From Allocoprococcus comes (GTDB lineage: Bacteria > Bacillota > Clostridia > Lachnospirales > Lachnospiraceae), in the NCBI RefSeq assembly GCF_013300725.1, contig NZ_JAAIMM010000020.1:1-64000 (forward strand): a stretch of DNA of 64,000 nucleotides. Direction: 5' to 3'. Shown here one piece after another: positions 17,492 through 26,175 of the stretch. Every line of letters begins with the position of its first letter. The stretch's first letter is position 1. The notes beneath the pieces were generated by a model that was given only the letters and a program-made list of their open reading frames with translations, ran no database searches and was not told the DNA's origin. The position numbers were made by a program, and so were the translations under genes.

Positions 17492-18565
17492 ATGGAAGAG
17501 ATCAGATGGAAAGAAAAAATAAAACCACTTGATGAAAATGCAATGGAAGAGGCGCGGGCTCACTGGATGACGGTAGGGAAGCCGCTGTTCAGTCTGGGAA
17601 GTCTGGAGGATGCGGTGATCCAGATTGCCGGGATCAAGGGGACTCCAGATTTTGAACTGCGAAAGCGCGGGCTGATCATTATGTGCGCAGACAACGGTGT
17701 GGTAGAAGAAGGCGTGACACAGACCGGCCAGGAAGTGACAGCAATCGTGGCAGATAATTTTACAAGAGGAGAGACAAGCGTCTGTATCATGGCAGAAGAG
17801 GCAAAGGTAGATCTTTTTCCGGTGGATGTAGGGATGGCAGCAGATGTGCCGTCTGTGACAAAGAAAGAATACAAAGTGATGTATGGCACACACAATTTTG
17901 CAAAAGAACCGGCAATGACAAGAGAAGAGGCAGTTGAGGCGATAGAAGTTGGGATTCAGATGGTAAAGAAGTGCGCCGAAGCAGGATACGAAATCCTTGC
18001 GACAGGTGAAATGGGGATTGGGAATACAACGACCAGCAGTGCGGTTGCCTCTGTATTGCTCGGAGAGGATCCGAAGGTCATGACAGGAAAGGGAGCAGGT
18101 CTGACGAAAAAAGGTCTGCAAAAGAAGGTACAGGTCATCCGGGAAGCGGTTGAGCGGATGCAGCCGGACAAAACAGATGCGATCGATGTACTTTCCAAGG
18201 TTGGAGGACTTGACATAGCAGGACTTGCAGGTGTATATCTCGGTGGGGCTATCTACCGGATTCCGGTGCTGATAGATGGCTTTATTTCTGCGGTGGCTGC
18301 ACTTGTGGCAGTACGGCTGGTTCCGGAATGTGCAGGATATATTTTACCGTCCCATTTGTCTGATGAACCTGCGTCAAGAAAGATTTTAGATGCTTTAGAA
18401 AAAAAACCATTTCTTACATGTGGTATGTGTCTGGGGGAAGGAACAGGAGCAGTGGCAGCAATGCCGCTTCTTGAGATGGGACTTCAGGTGTACCGCAAAA
18501 TGGGAACTTTTGATGATATTCATGTAGAGCAGTATGAAGTACTGGATGGGAAGGACGAAAGATGA
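17492..18565 (+). CDS. cobT: Nicotinate-nucleotide-dimethylbenzimidazole phosphoribosyltransferase CobT
   Basis: Activates the lower-ligand base by making its alpha-ribotide from nicotinate mononucleotide. 357 residues, normal length. Conserved blocks include ADNGVVEEGVTQTGQEVTA, GEMGIGNTTTSSAV, TGKGAGL, and GLDIAGLAGVYLGG followed by IDGFISAVAALVAV. Its presence, with no lower-ligand synthesis gene nearby (no bluB or bza), implies that the base is imported or made elsewhere. Overlaps cobS by 4 bases. Confidence 0.95.
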   Translation: MEEIRWKEKIKPLDENAMEEARAHWMTVGKPLFSLGSLEDAVIQIAGIKGTPDFELRKRGLIIMCADNGVVEEGVTQTGQEVTAIVADNFTRGETSVCIMAEEAKVDLFPVDVGMAADVPSVTKKEYKVMYGTHNFAKEPAMTREEAVEAIEVGIQMVKKCAEAGYEILATGEMGIGNTTTSSAVASVLLGEDPKVMTGKGAGLTKKGLQKKVQVIREAVERMQPDKTDAIDVLSKVGGLDIAGLAGVYLGGAIYRIPVLIDGFISAVAALVAVRLVPECAGYILPSHLSDEPASRKILDALEKKPFLTCGMCLGEGTGAVAAMPLLEMGLQVYRKMGTFDDIHVEQYEVLDGKDER

Positions 18566-19338
18566 AGTTTTTAGAACCGATGATCATTGCGTTTTCTATG
18601 TATTCCAAAATACCGATGCCGCGCATTGAGTGGAACAAGGAAAATATGAAATATACGATGTGTTTCTTTCCGCTGATCGGTGTTGTGACCGGAGCACTCA
18701 TTTATCTGGCAGGAATGTTTCTTGATGGAAATATTTTTCCGAAAGTAAGCAGTGGAAGATTGATGTTTGCTGCGGTCATGACATTGATACCGGTTTTTGT
18801 AAGTGGAGGAATCCATCTGGATGGATTTATGGATACGATGGATGCACTTGGATCCTGGGGAGATAAAGAAAAGAAACTGGAAATCCTGAAAGATTCGCAT
18901 AACGGTGCTTTTGCGGTCATCGGAATCTGCTGTTATTTTATCGGGAGTCTTGGTGTATGGAGTGAAATCCGGACGGAGATGCTTCCGGTAGTAGCAGCAG
19001 GATATGTAATTTCAAGAGCGCTCAGTGGGCTTGCTGTAGTGACATTTCCGGCAGCAAGAGGAAGCGGTCTTGTAAAGACTTTTCAGGATGGAGCACAGAA
19101 AAAGGCAGTAAGGATCACAATGATCGTATATCTGGTCCTGGCGGCAGTATATTTGTATATCTTTTCGCCGGTTGGTATGGTGGTATTTTTCATAATTGCA
19201 GGAGCAGTATTTGGATATTATTACAGGATGAGCAGGAAACAGTTTGGAGGCGTTACCGGGGATCTGGCGGGATACTTTCTGCAGATTTGTGAGCTGGCAT
19301 TATTAGTTGGGGGATTGATTGTGCAGGGAATCCAATGA
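18562..19338 (+). CDS. cobS: Adenosylcobinamide-GDP ribazoletransferase CobS
   Basis: Membrane enzyme that joins alpha-ribazole (phosphate) to adenosylcobinamide-GDP, the last assembly step. 258 residues with several hydrophobic spans. The motif GGIHLDGFMDTMDALGSWGD (near 76-95) carries the acidic metal-binding residues, and KDSHNGAFAVIG and the C-terminal FGGVTGDLAGYFLQI are also conserved. It is coupled to cobT by an ATGA overlap. Confidence 0.94.
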   Translation: MKFLEPMIIAFSMYSKIPMPRIEWNKENMKYTMCFFPLIGVVTGALIYLAGMFLDGNIFPKVSSGRLMFAAVMTLIPVFVSGGIHLDGFMDTMDALGSWGDKEKKLEILKDSHNGAFAVIGICCYFIGSLGVWSEIRTEMLPVVAAGYVISRALSGLAVVTFPAARGSGLVKTFQDGAQKKAVRITMIVYLVLAAVYLYIFSPVGMVVFFIIAGAVFGYYYRMSRKQFGGVTGDLAGYFLQICELALLVGGLIVQGIQ

Positions 19339-19371
19339 AAAACAGGGAAAGGAAGAGGAGACATATAGAAG

Positions 19372-19998
19372 ATGGAAGTCAGACTGATTCGGCATTTTGC
19401 GACGGAAGGGAATTTGGAGAAGCGGTATATAGGGGTGACGGATGAAGGGATAAAAACAGAGTGCATTCCAGAGTACGATCTGAAAAAAGAAGAAAACGGA
19501 CGATACGGGAAGGGAAATGGACGTGAGAAATGGGAGCCGGAGCTTGTGATTGTAAGTACGCTTAAGAGATGCAGGCAGACGGCAGAGATTCTTTTTCCGG
19601 GAGCGGAGCAGGTTGTCTGTGATAAGATGCGGGAATGTGATTTTGGGCTTTTTGAGGGGAAGAATTATCAGGAGCTGACTGGGAATCCAAAGTATCAGAG
19701 CTGGATTGATTCTGGAGGTACAAAGGCATTTCCGGGAGGAGAAGATCCGATGGAGTTCCGGAAACGGTGTGTCTGCGGATTTGAAGAGATGATGGAAAAG
19801 ATGATAAAAGGAAAAAGAAAGAAGATTGCCTTTGTGGTTCACGGGGGGACGATCATGTCGGTGATGGAAGCATTTGATCCGGAAAAGAAAGAATTTTACC
19901 ACTGGCAGGTGAAAAACGGAAAAGGTTTTCATTTTCAAATTGAGGAAGAAAAATGGCAGCAGGGAAAGAGACAGTTTGAGGAGATTGAGGAAATATGA
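19372..19998 (+). CDS. cobC: Histidine phosphatase family protein, alpha-ribazole phosphatase-like (CobC)
   Basis: Probably removes the phosphate from alpha-ribazole-5'-phosphate or the cobalamin-phosphate product. 208 residues. The phosphohistidine motif reads RHFATEGNLEKRYIG, where the family normally has RHGxTxxN. The Arg and His are kept, but the Gly and the next acidic residue are changed. The acid/base block ECDFGLFEGKNYQEL and the second His in VVHGGTIMSV are present. RBS GAGGAG precedes ATG. Overlaps cbiB by 4 bases. Confidence 0.85.
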   Translation: MEVRLIRHFATEGNLEKRYIGVTDEGIKTECIPEYDLKKEENGRYGKGNGREKWEPELVIVSTLKRCRQTAEILFPGAEQVVCDKMRECDFGLFEGKNYQELTGNPKYQSWIDSGGTKAFPGGEDPMEFRKRCVCGFEEMMEKMIKGKRKKIAFVVHGGTIMSVMEAFDPEKKEFYHWQVKNGKGFHFQIEEEKWQQGKRQFEEIEEI

Positions 19999-20957
19999 GT
20001 TCTTTGATGGCATGTATAGCAGGAATGGCGCTGGATGCGGTTTTCGGAGATCCGGTATGGCTTTACCACCCGGTACGGATCATTGGAAACTGGATTTCGA
20101 TACTGGAAAAGTGGTTGCGCGGATTTTGCAAAAATGAGGAAAGGAAAGAGAGAATCGCAGGGGGGATTCTGTGGTTTGGTGTGGTTGTGGTATCCGTTGG
20201 AATTCCGTGGGGACTTTTGTATCTTGCCGGAAAGGTCAGTTTCTGGCTTCGATTTGCACTGGAAACCTTCTGGTGTTATCAGCTTCTTGCCGGAAAGTGC
20301 CTGAAGGATGAAAGCCGGAAGGTTTATGTACAGCTCGTAAACCATAATCTGGAGGGGGCAAGACAGGCGGTATCGATGATCGTGGGGCGGGATACCGAGA
20401 ACCTTTCTGAGGCCGGAGTGACAAAGGCTGCGGTAGAAACAGTAGCCGAAAATACATCGGACGGAGTGATCGCACCGCTCATTTTTATGCTGATCGGTGG
20501 GGCACCACTTGGATTTTTTTATAAGGCTGTTAATACAATGGATTCTATGGTAGGATATAAGAATGAAAAGTATTTACATTTTGGTCGGTTTGCGGCTAAA
20601 ATGGATGATGTATGGAATTATATTCCGTCCAGGATCTCAGCACTTCTGATGATCGCAAGTGCATGGATCTTCCGGATGGATTATAAAAGGGCGTGGGCAG
20701 TCTGGAAAAGAGACAGGCGAAAGCATGCCAGCCCGAATTCCGCACAGACAGAAGCGGTATGCGCAGGTGCACTACAGGTGCAGCTTGCCGGAGATGCTTA
20801 TTATTTTGGAAAATTATATCCGAAAGAGACGATCGGAGATGATGTGCGTCCTATCGAGCCGGAAGATATTTTAAGGGCCGGTAATCTGATGGACGGAACA
20901 GCACTTCTGACACTTCTTGTCTTTGGATTACTGAAATATTGTATGATACTGATGTAA
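19995..20957 (+). CDS. cbiB: Adenosylcobinamide-phosphate synthase CbiB
   Basis: Integral membrane amide synthase linking aminopropanol phosphate to adenosylcobyric acid. 320 residues with about four to five hydrophobic segments. Conserved features include DAVFGDPVWLYHPVRIIG, ETVAENTSDGVIAPL, NTMDSMVGYKNEKYLHFG and ASPNSAQTEA written as HASPNSAQTEAVCAGAL. The end CBiB motif of about IGDDVRPIEPEDI is also present. It sits next to cobD, which makes its amine partner. Confidence 0.94.
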   Translation: MSSLMACIAGMALDAVFGDPVWLYHPVRIIGNWISILEKWLRGFCKNEERKERIAGGILWFGVVVVSVGIPWGLLYLAGKVSFWLRFALETFWCYQLLAGKCLKDESRKVYVQLVNHNLEGARQAVSMIVGRDTENLSEAGVTKAAVETVAENTSDGVIAPLIFMLIGGAPLGFFYKAVNTMDSMVGYKNEKYLHFGRFAAKMDDVWNYIPSRISALLMIASAWIFRMDYKRAWAVWKRDRRKHASPNSAQTEAVCAGALQVQLAGDAYYFGKLYPKETIGDDVRPIEPEDILRAGNLMDGTALLTLLVFGLLKYCMILM

Positions 20958-20972
20958 GGGGAATAAAAGGTT

Positions 20973-22028
20973 ATGGAATATGTACATGGTGGAGATATTT
21001 ATACACACAAAGGAATGACAGATTTTTCTGTGAATCTGAATCCGTTCGGACCTGGAAGAGCTGTAGTGGAAGCGGCAAGAAAGTCAATGGACCAGATTGG
21101 AAATTATCCGGATGCCAGCTGCAGGAAGCTGAAAAGTGCTCTGGCGAAAAGACTGGAAGTTCCGGCTGAGCATATTATCTGTGGAAATGGGGCGGCAGAT
21201 CTGATTTTTACGGCAGTGCTTGCGGACTGCCCAAGGAAAGCGCTGATACCGGTTCCTGCATTTGCGGAATACGAACAGGCACTACGTGCGACCGGGTGCG
21301 AGATCTGTTATTATAAGAAAAGAGAAGCGACTGGTTTTCAGCTGGAAGAAGATTTTCTGGATCTTCTGAATGAAGATATCGATATGGTTTTTTTGTGTTC
21401 ACCGGATAATCCGACCGGAAAGCTGATCGACCGGAGCATGCTCTGGAAGATTCTTGCAAGATGTGAGACTTACGGAATCCGGATGGTGCTGGATGAATGT
21501 TTTATTGATTTCGCGGAAAATGCAGCTACGGCATCTATTCTTGCAGATACCAAGAGATGGAGAACTTTATTTATCCTCCGTTCACTGACTAAGATGCACG
21601 CGATTCCGGGAATCCGTATCGGGTATGCCGTTACTTCGGATATGGAATTTCTGGAGAAGATGGAACAGTCCAGACAGCCATGGAGTGTATCGATACCGGC
21701 ACAGGCGGCAGGCATGGCATCTTTAAAAGAGAGGATGCGTGTGAAACGGACCTGTGATTTTACGAACCGTGAAAGAATCTGGATGGAAAATGAACTGGAC
21801 AAGCTTGGAATTACCCATTATCCGTCAGATGCCAATTTCATTCTGATGCGAAGCGGTATAAATTTATATGAGAAACTGAAAAAACAGAAGATCCTGGTTC
21901 GGGATTGCAGCAATTACAAAGGTCTCGGAGAAGGATATTATCGTGTTTGTATGCGGCAGAGAGGAGACAACCAGAAGCTGATCGATGCGCTGGGAGAAAT
22001 TCTCTATGCAGGTCAGGGAGAATTTTAA
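20973..22028 (+). CDS. cobD: Threonine-phosphate decarboxylase-like aminotransferase CobD
   Basis: PLP enzyme of fold type I that would decarboxylate L-threonine-O-3-phosphate to aminopropanol phosphate for the nucleotide loop. 351 residues. The start HGGDIYTHKGMTDFSVNLNPFGP is typical when split into HGGDIY and DFSVNLNPFGP. CSPDNPTGKLI and VLDECFIDF are PLP-binding blocks, and the Schiff-base lysine is in RSLTKMHAIPGIRIGY. HisC is the main alternative, but the operon position favours CobD. Confidence 0.92.
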   Translation: MEYVHGGDIYTHKGMTDFSVNLNPFGPGRAVVEAARKSMDQIGNYPDASCRKLKSALAKRLEVPAEHIICGNGAADLIFTAVLADCPRKALIPVPAFAEYEQALRATGCEICYYKKREATGFQLEEDFLDLLNEDIDMVFLCSPDNPTGKLIDRSMLWKILARCETYGIRMVLDECFIDFAENAATASILADTKRWRTLFILRSLTKMHAIPGIRIGYAVTSDMEFLEKMEQSRQPWSVSIPAQAAGMASLKERMRVKRTCDFTNRERIWMENELDKLGITHYPSDANFILMRSGINLYEKLKKQKILVRDCSNYKGLGEGYYRVCMRQRGDNQKLIDALGEILYAGQGEF

Positions 22029-22029
22029 T

Positions 22030-23568
22030 ATGGCAAAGTCGATAATGATTCAGGGAACCATGTCAAATGTTGGAAAGAGCCTTCTTGCGGGAGGGCTCTG
22101 TCGTGTTTTAAAGGAAGATGGAATCAAGGTTGCACCATTTAAGTCACAGAACATGGCACTCAATTCTTTTATTACGGCAGATGGTCTGGAAATGGGACGC
22201 GCACAGGTCATGCAGGCAGAAGCTGCCATGATCCGGCCGGAAGTTTATATGAACCCGATTCTTTTAAAACCAACCTCCGATGTAGGAAGTCAGGTGATTG
22301 TAAACGGAGAAGTTGCGGGAGTCATGCCGGCGATGGAATACTTCCGTAAAAAGAAAGAATATATTCCGGCTATTTTAGAAGCTTATCATAAACTGGAAGA
22401 AAAGTATGATGTGATCGTCATTGAAGGCGCGGGAAGTCCGGCAGAAATAAACCTTAAGCAGAATGATATTGTCAACATGGGACTTGCTGAGCTGGTGGAT
22501 GCACCGGTTCTTCTTGCCGGAGACATTGACCGTGGTGGTGTGTTTGCGCAGATTGTCGGGACGGTTATGCTGCTGGAAGAAAAAGAGCGGACAAGGATCA
22601 AAGGTACGGTGATCAATAAGTTCCGTGGAGATGTAAAAATTCTGGAGCCTGGTATCAGGATGCTGGAGGAGCGGACAAAGATACCGGTATGTGGCGTGAT
22701 GCCATATATTTATGCGGATATTGATGATGAGGATAGTCTCTCAGAACGGTTTGACCGGAAAGAAAAGGCGGCACTTCTGGATATTGCAGTGATCCGTCTG
22801 CCGCGTATTTCCAATTTCACAGATTTTGCGGTACTGGAATGCAGGGAAGAAGTTTCTCTCCGGTATGTGTCAAAGGCAGGAGATTTCGGGAATCCGGATC
22901 TTGTGATTCTGCCGGGAAGTAAAAATACGATGGAAGACCTGTTGTGGCTTCGTCAGAGCGGACTGGAAGGGAAAGTGCTGCGCCATGCCTCATCAGGGAA
23001 AACGGTATTTGGTATCTGTGGCGGTTACCAGATGCTTGGAGAAGAGATCCGTGATCCGGAAGGGGTAGAGCGTGGTGGAACCATAAAAGCAATGGGACTG
23101 CTTCCTGCCGTTACTGTATTTGAAAATACCAAGAGAAGAACCCGTGTTACCGGAAGGTTCGGAGAAGTTACCGGAATCTTAAAAGCAATGTCCGGTGCAA
23201 AGCTGGATGGATATGAGATCCATATGGGGGAAACTGCTTTTTCGGATAAAGATGCTGCAGATCATAAGATGCTGGTACAGATCTGTGATCAGGTGACAGG
23301 TGAGAGCCGGTGGGACGGAGCGCAGAAGAAGAATGTGTACGGCTGCTATGTACATGGGATTTTTGATGACCGGGAAGTGGCGGATGCACTGATCGGGGCA
23401 CTTCTGAAAGAAAAAGGATACGGCGAGGAAGCCATGCACTCCATGGACTACCATGCTTACAAAGAGAAGCAGTATCAGATTCTCGCAAATGCAGTTCGTG
23501 AGAATATGGATATGAAGAAAATATATGAGATTATCGAGAAGGGAAATGCAGCAGAATGTTTCATCTGA
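22030..23568 (+). CDS. cbiP: Cobyric acid synthase CbiP (CobQ)
   Basis: Amidates four side chains of adenosylcobyrinic acid a,c-diamide using glutamine and ATP. 512 residues from ATG at 22030. The N-terminal synthetase shows MIQGTMSNVGKSLLAGGLCR, KSQNMALNSF and VIEGAGSPAEINL. The amidotransferase part has LPGSKNTMEDL and the catalytic Cys in FGICGGYQMLGE, with His in YGCYVHGIFDD. A longer frame from 21985 runs inside cobD and is rejected. The end overlaps cobU by 13 bases. Confidence 0.96.
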   Translation: MAKSIMIQGTMSNVGKSLLAGGLCRVLKEDGIKVAPFKSQNMALNSFITADGLEMGRAQVMQAEAAMIRPEVYMNPILLKPTSDVGSQVIVNGEVAGVMPAMEYFRKKKEYIPAILEAYHKLEEKYDVIVIEGAGSPAEINLKQNDIVNMGLAELVDAPVLLAGDIDRGGVFAQIVGTVMLLEEKERTRIKGTVINKFRGDVKILEPGIRMLEERTKIPVCGVMPYIYADIDDEDSLSERFDRKEKAALLDIAVIRLPRISNFTDFAVLECREEVSLRYVSKAGDFGNPDLVILPGSKNTMEDLLWLRQSGLEGKVLRHASSGKTVFGICGGYQMLGEEIRDPEGVERGGTIKAMGLLPAVTVFENTKRRTRVTGRFGEVTGILKAMSGAKLDGYEIHMGETAFSDKDAADHKMLVQICDQVTGESRWDGAQKKNVYGCYVHGIFDDREVADALIGALLKEKGYGEEAMHSMDYHAYKEKQYQILANAVRENMDMKKIYEIIEKGNAAECFI

Positions 23569-24107
23569 TCACAGGTGGCAGTGGAAGTGGCAAATCCGAA
23601 TATGCAGAGCAGAAGCTTATGGAGTATGCCAGCCATTCAAAAAGAAACAAAAAACGCTACTATATAGCAACTATGATGCCTTTCGGGAAGGAAACGGAAA
23701 AGAAAATTGCACGTCACAGAAGGCTTCGTGCAGGCAAAGGGTTTGAAACGATCGAATGCTATACGGATCTTAAAAAAGCTGCAGAAGTCCTGCAGACAAA
23801 AGAGACAGGAAGTGTTCTTCTGGAATGTATGTCCAATCTTGTGGCAAATGAAATGTACGATCCGTCAGGAGCAGGTGGAAATGCAGAAGAGTCCATTCTG
23901 GCAGGGATCCGTAAGCTGCAGAAGGTCAGTGATGATCTGGTAGTTGTTACAAATGAAGTATTTTCAGACAGCATGACAGATAATCCTGAGATGGAAAAAT
24001 ATCTGAAGCTTCTCGGAAACGTAAATCTTCGGATGGGAGAGATGGCAGATCTGGTGACAGAAGTTGTGTACGGAATTCCGGTTGAAAGGAAAGACATAAA
24101 AAAATGA
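23556..24107 (+). CDS. cobU: Adenosylcobinamide kinase/guanylyltransferase CobU
   Basis: Phosphorylates adenosylcobinamide and then forms adenosylcobinamide-GDP. 183 residues, the usual size. The P-loop ITGGSGSGKSEYAE is complete, ARHRRLRAGKGFETIE contains the guanylylated His region, and VLLECMSNLVANEM is the second conserved block. The C-terminus (VVTNEVFSDSMTDNPE) differs from the common VPxNxLxRxFRDxxG form. That form is kept instead in the small paralogue that follows. Confidence 0.9.
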   Translation: MFHLITGGSGSGKSEYAEQKLMEYASHSKRNKKRYYIATMMPFGKETEKKIARHRRLRAGKGFETIECYTDLKKAAEVLQTKETGSVLLECMSNLVANEMYDPSGAGGNAEESILAGIRKLQKVSDDLVVVTNEVFSDSMTDNPEMEKYLKLLGNVNLRMGEMADLVTEVVYGIPVERKDIKK

Positions 24108-24505
24108 AAATGATAATCGGCGGTGCATACCAGGGGAAGCTTGCGTATGCAAAAAAGCAGAACCCATACATTCATTGGACGGATGGAGAACTATGTGAAG
24201 GAGATAATATTTTTGAGGCAGAAGGAGTCTTTCATTTTGAAAAATATATCCAGAGCATGATAAAAAAAGAAAACTGGTCGGAAAAAGAAGCAATTGATTT
24301 TGCATCGAAACTAATAAAAAAGTGTCCGGATATTGTAATTGTGACACAGGAGATCGGCTACGGCCTGGTTCCGGTAGACGCATTTGAGCGCAGATACAGG
24401 GAACTGACCGGAAGGATCTGTACCGTACTTGCGGCAAATTCAGATCAGGTAGACCGGGTAGTATGCGGGATCGGTGTGACGATCAAAGGAGGAGATACCA
24501 AGTGA
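24104..24505 (+). CDS. Short CobU-like protein with degenerate P-loop
   Basis: 133 residues, overlapping cobU by 4 bases and cbiC by 4. The N-terminus MKMIIGGAYQGKLAYAKK matches the CobU P-loop position but lacks the Ser/Thr after GK. The C-terminal half (IVIVTQEIGYGLVPVDAFER, then RYRELTGRICTVLAANSDQV) is clearly CobU-like. The middle, including the His-containing segment, is shortened. Its role is unknown. It could be a regulatory or accessory partner of CobU, or a reduced enzyme with different nucleotide use. The intact frame and coupled overlaps argue against a decaying copy. Confidence 0.8.
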   Translation: MKMIIGGAYQGKLAYAKKQNPYIHWTDGELCEGDNIFEAEGVFHFEKYIQSMIKKENWSEKEAIDFASKLIKKCPDIVIVTQEIGYGLVPVDAFERRYRELTGRICTVLAANSDQVDRVVCGIGVTIKGGDTK

Positions 24506-25131
24506 AGATAGAACTGGAAAATGTAAAACCAGCAGAAATAGAAAAACGCAGTTTTGAGATCATAACAGAAGAACTGGGTGATACGCATCTGATCCCCGGA
24601 ACAGAACCGATCGTCAAACGCTGTATCCATACAAGCGCAGATTTTGATTATGCCAGGAACCTGATGTTTTCAGAAGGTGCAGTAGAAAAAGCGCTGGATG
24701 CCATCCGGAATGGTGCAGTCATTGTAACCGATACCCAGATGGGAAAAGCAGGTATCAACAAACGGAAGCTTGCGGAACACGGAGGCGAAGTTCTTTGTTT
24801 CATGTCCGATGAAGATGTAGCAGAAACTGCCAAAAGAAACGGAACCACGCGTGCCGTGGCAAGCATGGAAAAAGCAGCCGCTCTTGATAAAAAAATCATC
24901 TTTGCCATCGGAAATGCCCCGACAGCCCTTGTAAGACTCTATGAACTGATCCAGGATGGCAAATTAACCCCGGAACTCATCATTGGAGTTCCTGTAGGAT
25001 TCGTAAATGTCGTTCAGTCTAAAGAGTTAATCCTTTCACTGAAAGACACACCATATATCGTAGCAAGAGGCAGAAAAGGTGGAAGCAATATCGCTGCATG
25101 TATCTGCAATGCACTATTGTATATGTTGTAG
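24502..25131 (+). CDS. cbiC: Cobalt-precorrin-8 methylmutase CbiC
   Basis: Moves the methyl group from C11 to C12, giving cobyrinic acid. 209 residues from GTG at 24502, which overlaps the preceding stop and follows AAAGGAGGAGATACCA. Typical blocks are CIHTSADFDYARNLMFSEGA, VIVTDTQMGKAGI, and IFAIGNAPTALVRLYEL followed by GVPVGFVNVVQSKELI. It is the last gene of the corrinoid operon although it acts midway in the pathway. Confidence 0.94.
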   Translation: MKIELENVKPAEIEKRSFEIITEELGDTHLIPGTEPIVKRCIHTSADFDYARNLMFSEGAVEKALDAIRNGAVIVTDTQMGKAGINKRKLAEHGGEVLCFMSDEDVAETAKRNGTTRAVASMEKAAALDKKIIFAIGNAPTALVRLYELIQDGKLTPELIIGVPVGFVNVVQSKELILSLKDTPYIVARGRKGGSNIAACICNALLYML

Positions 25132-25148
25132 ATATATATCAAACAACC

Positions 25149-25168
25149 CCTTATCCAATGAGGTTTTT
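25149..25168 (+). terminator. Weak terminator-like hairpin after cbiC
   Basis: A 6-bp stem (CCTTAT / ATGAGG, with one G-T pair) with a 3-base loop is followed by five T residues, 18 bases past the cbiC stop. It is short but well placed to end the long operon. Confidence 0.35.
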
Positions 25169-25236
25169 GTATTCTAACTGTCTTTGCGATAATTAAAAAA
25201 TTAACTATATTGTCAGGAAATAGACGTGATTCTGTA

Positions 25237-25265
25237 TTGAATTCTGACCTGAACTCTGCTATTAT
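25237..25265 (+). promoter_or_regulatory. Putative promoter of the SDR gene
   Basis: TTGAAT (25237-25242) and TATTAT (25260-25265) with 17 bases between, about 45 bases before the start codon at 25309. Confidence 0.4.
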
Positions 25266-25308
25266 AATCATATGCTAGTTGAAGTACAGCAGGAAGGAGA
25301 AATTGATT

Positions 25309-26109
25309 ATGGGATTTTTAACAGGAAAGACTGCAATTATCACAGGCGGCGGAAGAGCCGTATTAAGTGATGGAAGCTGCGGATCTATTGGATATGGAAT
25401 TGCAACAGCTTACGCAAAAGAAGGAGCGAATCTGGTAATTACCGGGCGTAATGTAAAGAAACTCGAAGATGCCAAAGAAGAACTGGAGAGACTCTATGGC
25501 ATCAAAGTATTACCTGTACAGGCTGATGTCAGCGCGGGGGCTGATAATGAAGCAACAGTACAGAACGTAGTAAAGCAGGCAATCGACACATTCGGAAGAA
25601 TTGATGTCCTGATCAATAATGCACAGGCATCCGCATCCGGTGTTACGATCGCAGATCATACAACAGACCAGTTCAATCTTGCAATGTATTCCGGCGTATA
25701 TGCGGTATTCTATTATATGCAGGCATGCTATCCGTACCTGAAAGAGACAAAGGGATCTGTTATCAACTTTGCTTCAGGTGCCGGACTTTTCGGAAATTAC
25801 GGACAGTGCGCATATGCAGCGGCAAAAGAAGGGATCCGTGGACTTTCCAGAGTAGCTGCAACGGAGTGGGGACCAGACGGAATCAATGTCAATATCGTAT
25901 GCCCGCTCGCATGGACAGCACAGCTTGAGAATTTCCAGAAAGCTTATCCGGAGGCATTCAAGGCAAATGTAAAGATGCCGCCGGCTGGACATTACGGAGA
26001 TGTAGAAAAAGAAATCGGACGTGCTTGCGTCCAGCTTGCATCACCGGATTTCAAATATATGAACGGAGAGACGATTACCTTAGAAGGTGGAATGGGACAG
26101 AGACCTTAA
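25309..26109 (+). CDS. Short-chain dehydrogenase/reductase (SDR) of unknown substrate
   Basis: NAD(P)-dependent oxidoreductase, 266 residues, classical SDR fold. The cofactor loop starts TGGGR, and then an insertion (AVLSDGSC) separates it from GSIGYGIA, so the usual TGxxxGxG spacing is extended. NNAQASASG stands at the NNAG position, the active-site Ser is in INFASGAG, and the Tyr-Lys pair is in YAAAKEG. ATG at 25309 is supported by AAGGAGAAATTG; the upstream TTG at 25279 lacks such a site. It is monocistronic, with its own promoter and a strong terminator. A hydroxysteroid or sugar-alcohol dehydrogenase role is possible but not shown by sequence. Confidence 0.88.
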   Translation: MGFLTGKTAIITGGGRAVLSDGSCGSIGYGIATAYAKEGANLVITGRNVKKLEDAKEELERLYGIKVLPVQADVSAGADNEATVQNVVKQAIDTFGRIDVLINNAQASASGVTIADHTTDQFNLAMYSGVYAVFYYMQACYPYLKETKGSVINFASGAGLFGNYGQCAYAAAKEGIRGLSRVAATEWGPDGINVNIVCPLAWTAQLENFQKAYPEAFKANVKMPPAGHYGDVEKEIGRACVQLASPDFKYMNGETITLEGGMGQRP

Positions 26110-26130
26110 GAAAAATCCATAAAAGCCAAA

Positions 26131-26175
26131 GAGAGTGCCTGTGCGTTTTTTGAATCGTACAGGCACCCTCTTTTT
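26131..26175 (+). terminator. Rho-independent terminator after the SDR gene
   Basis: A 15-bp stem with minor mismatches (26131-26145 with 26156-26170) encloses TTTTTTGAAT and is followed by five T residues. It runs directly into the hairpin repeat at 26173. Confidence 0.85.
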
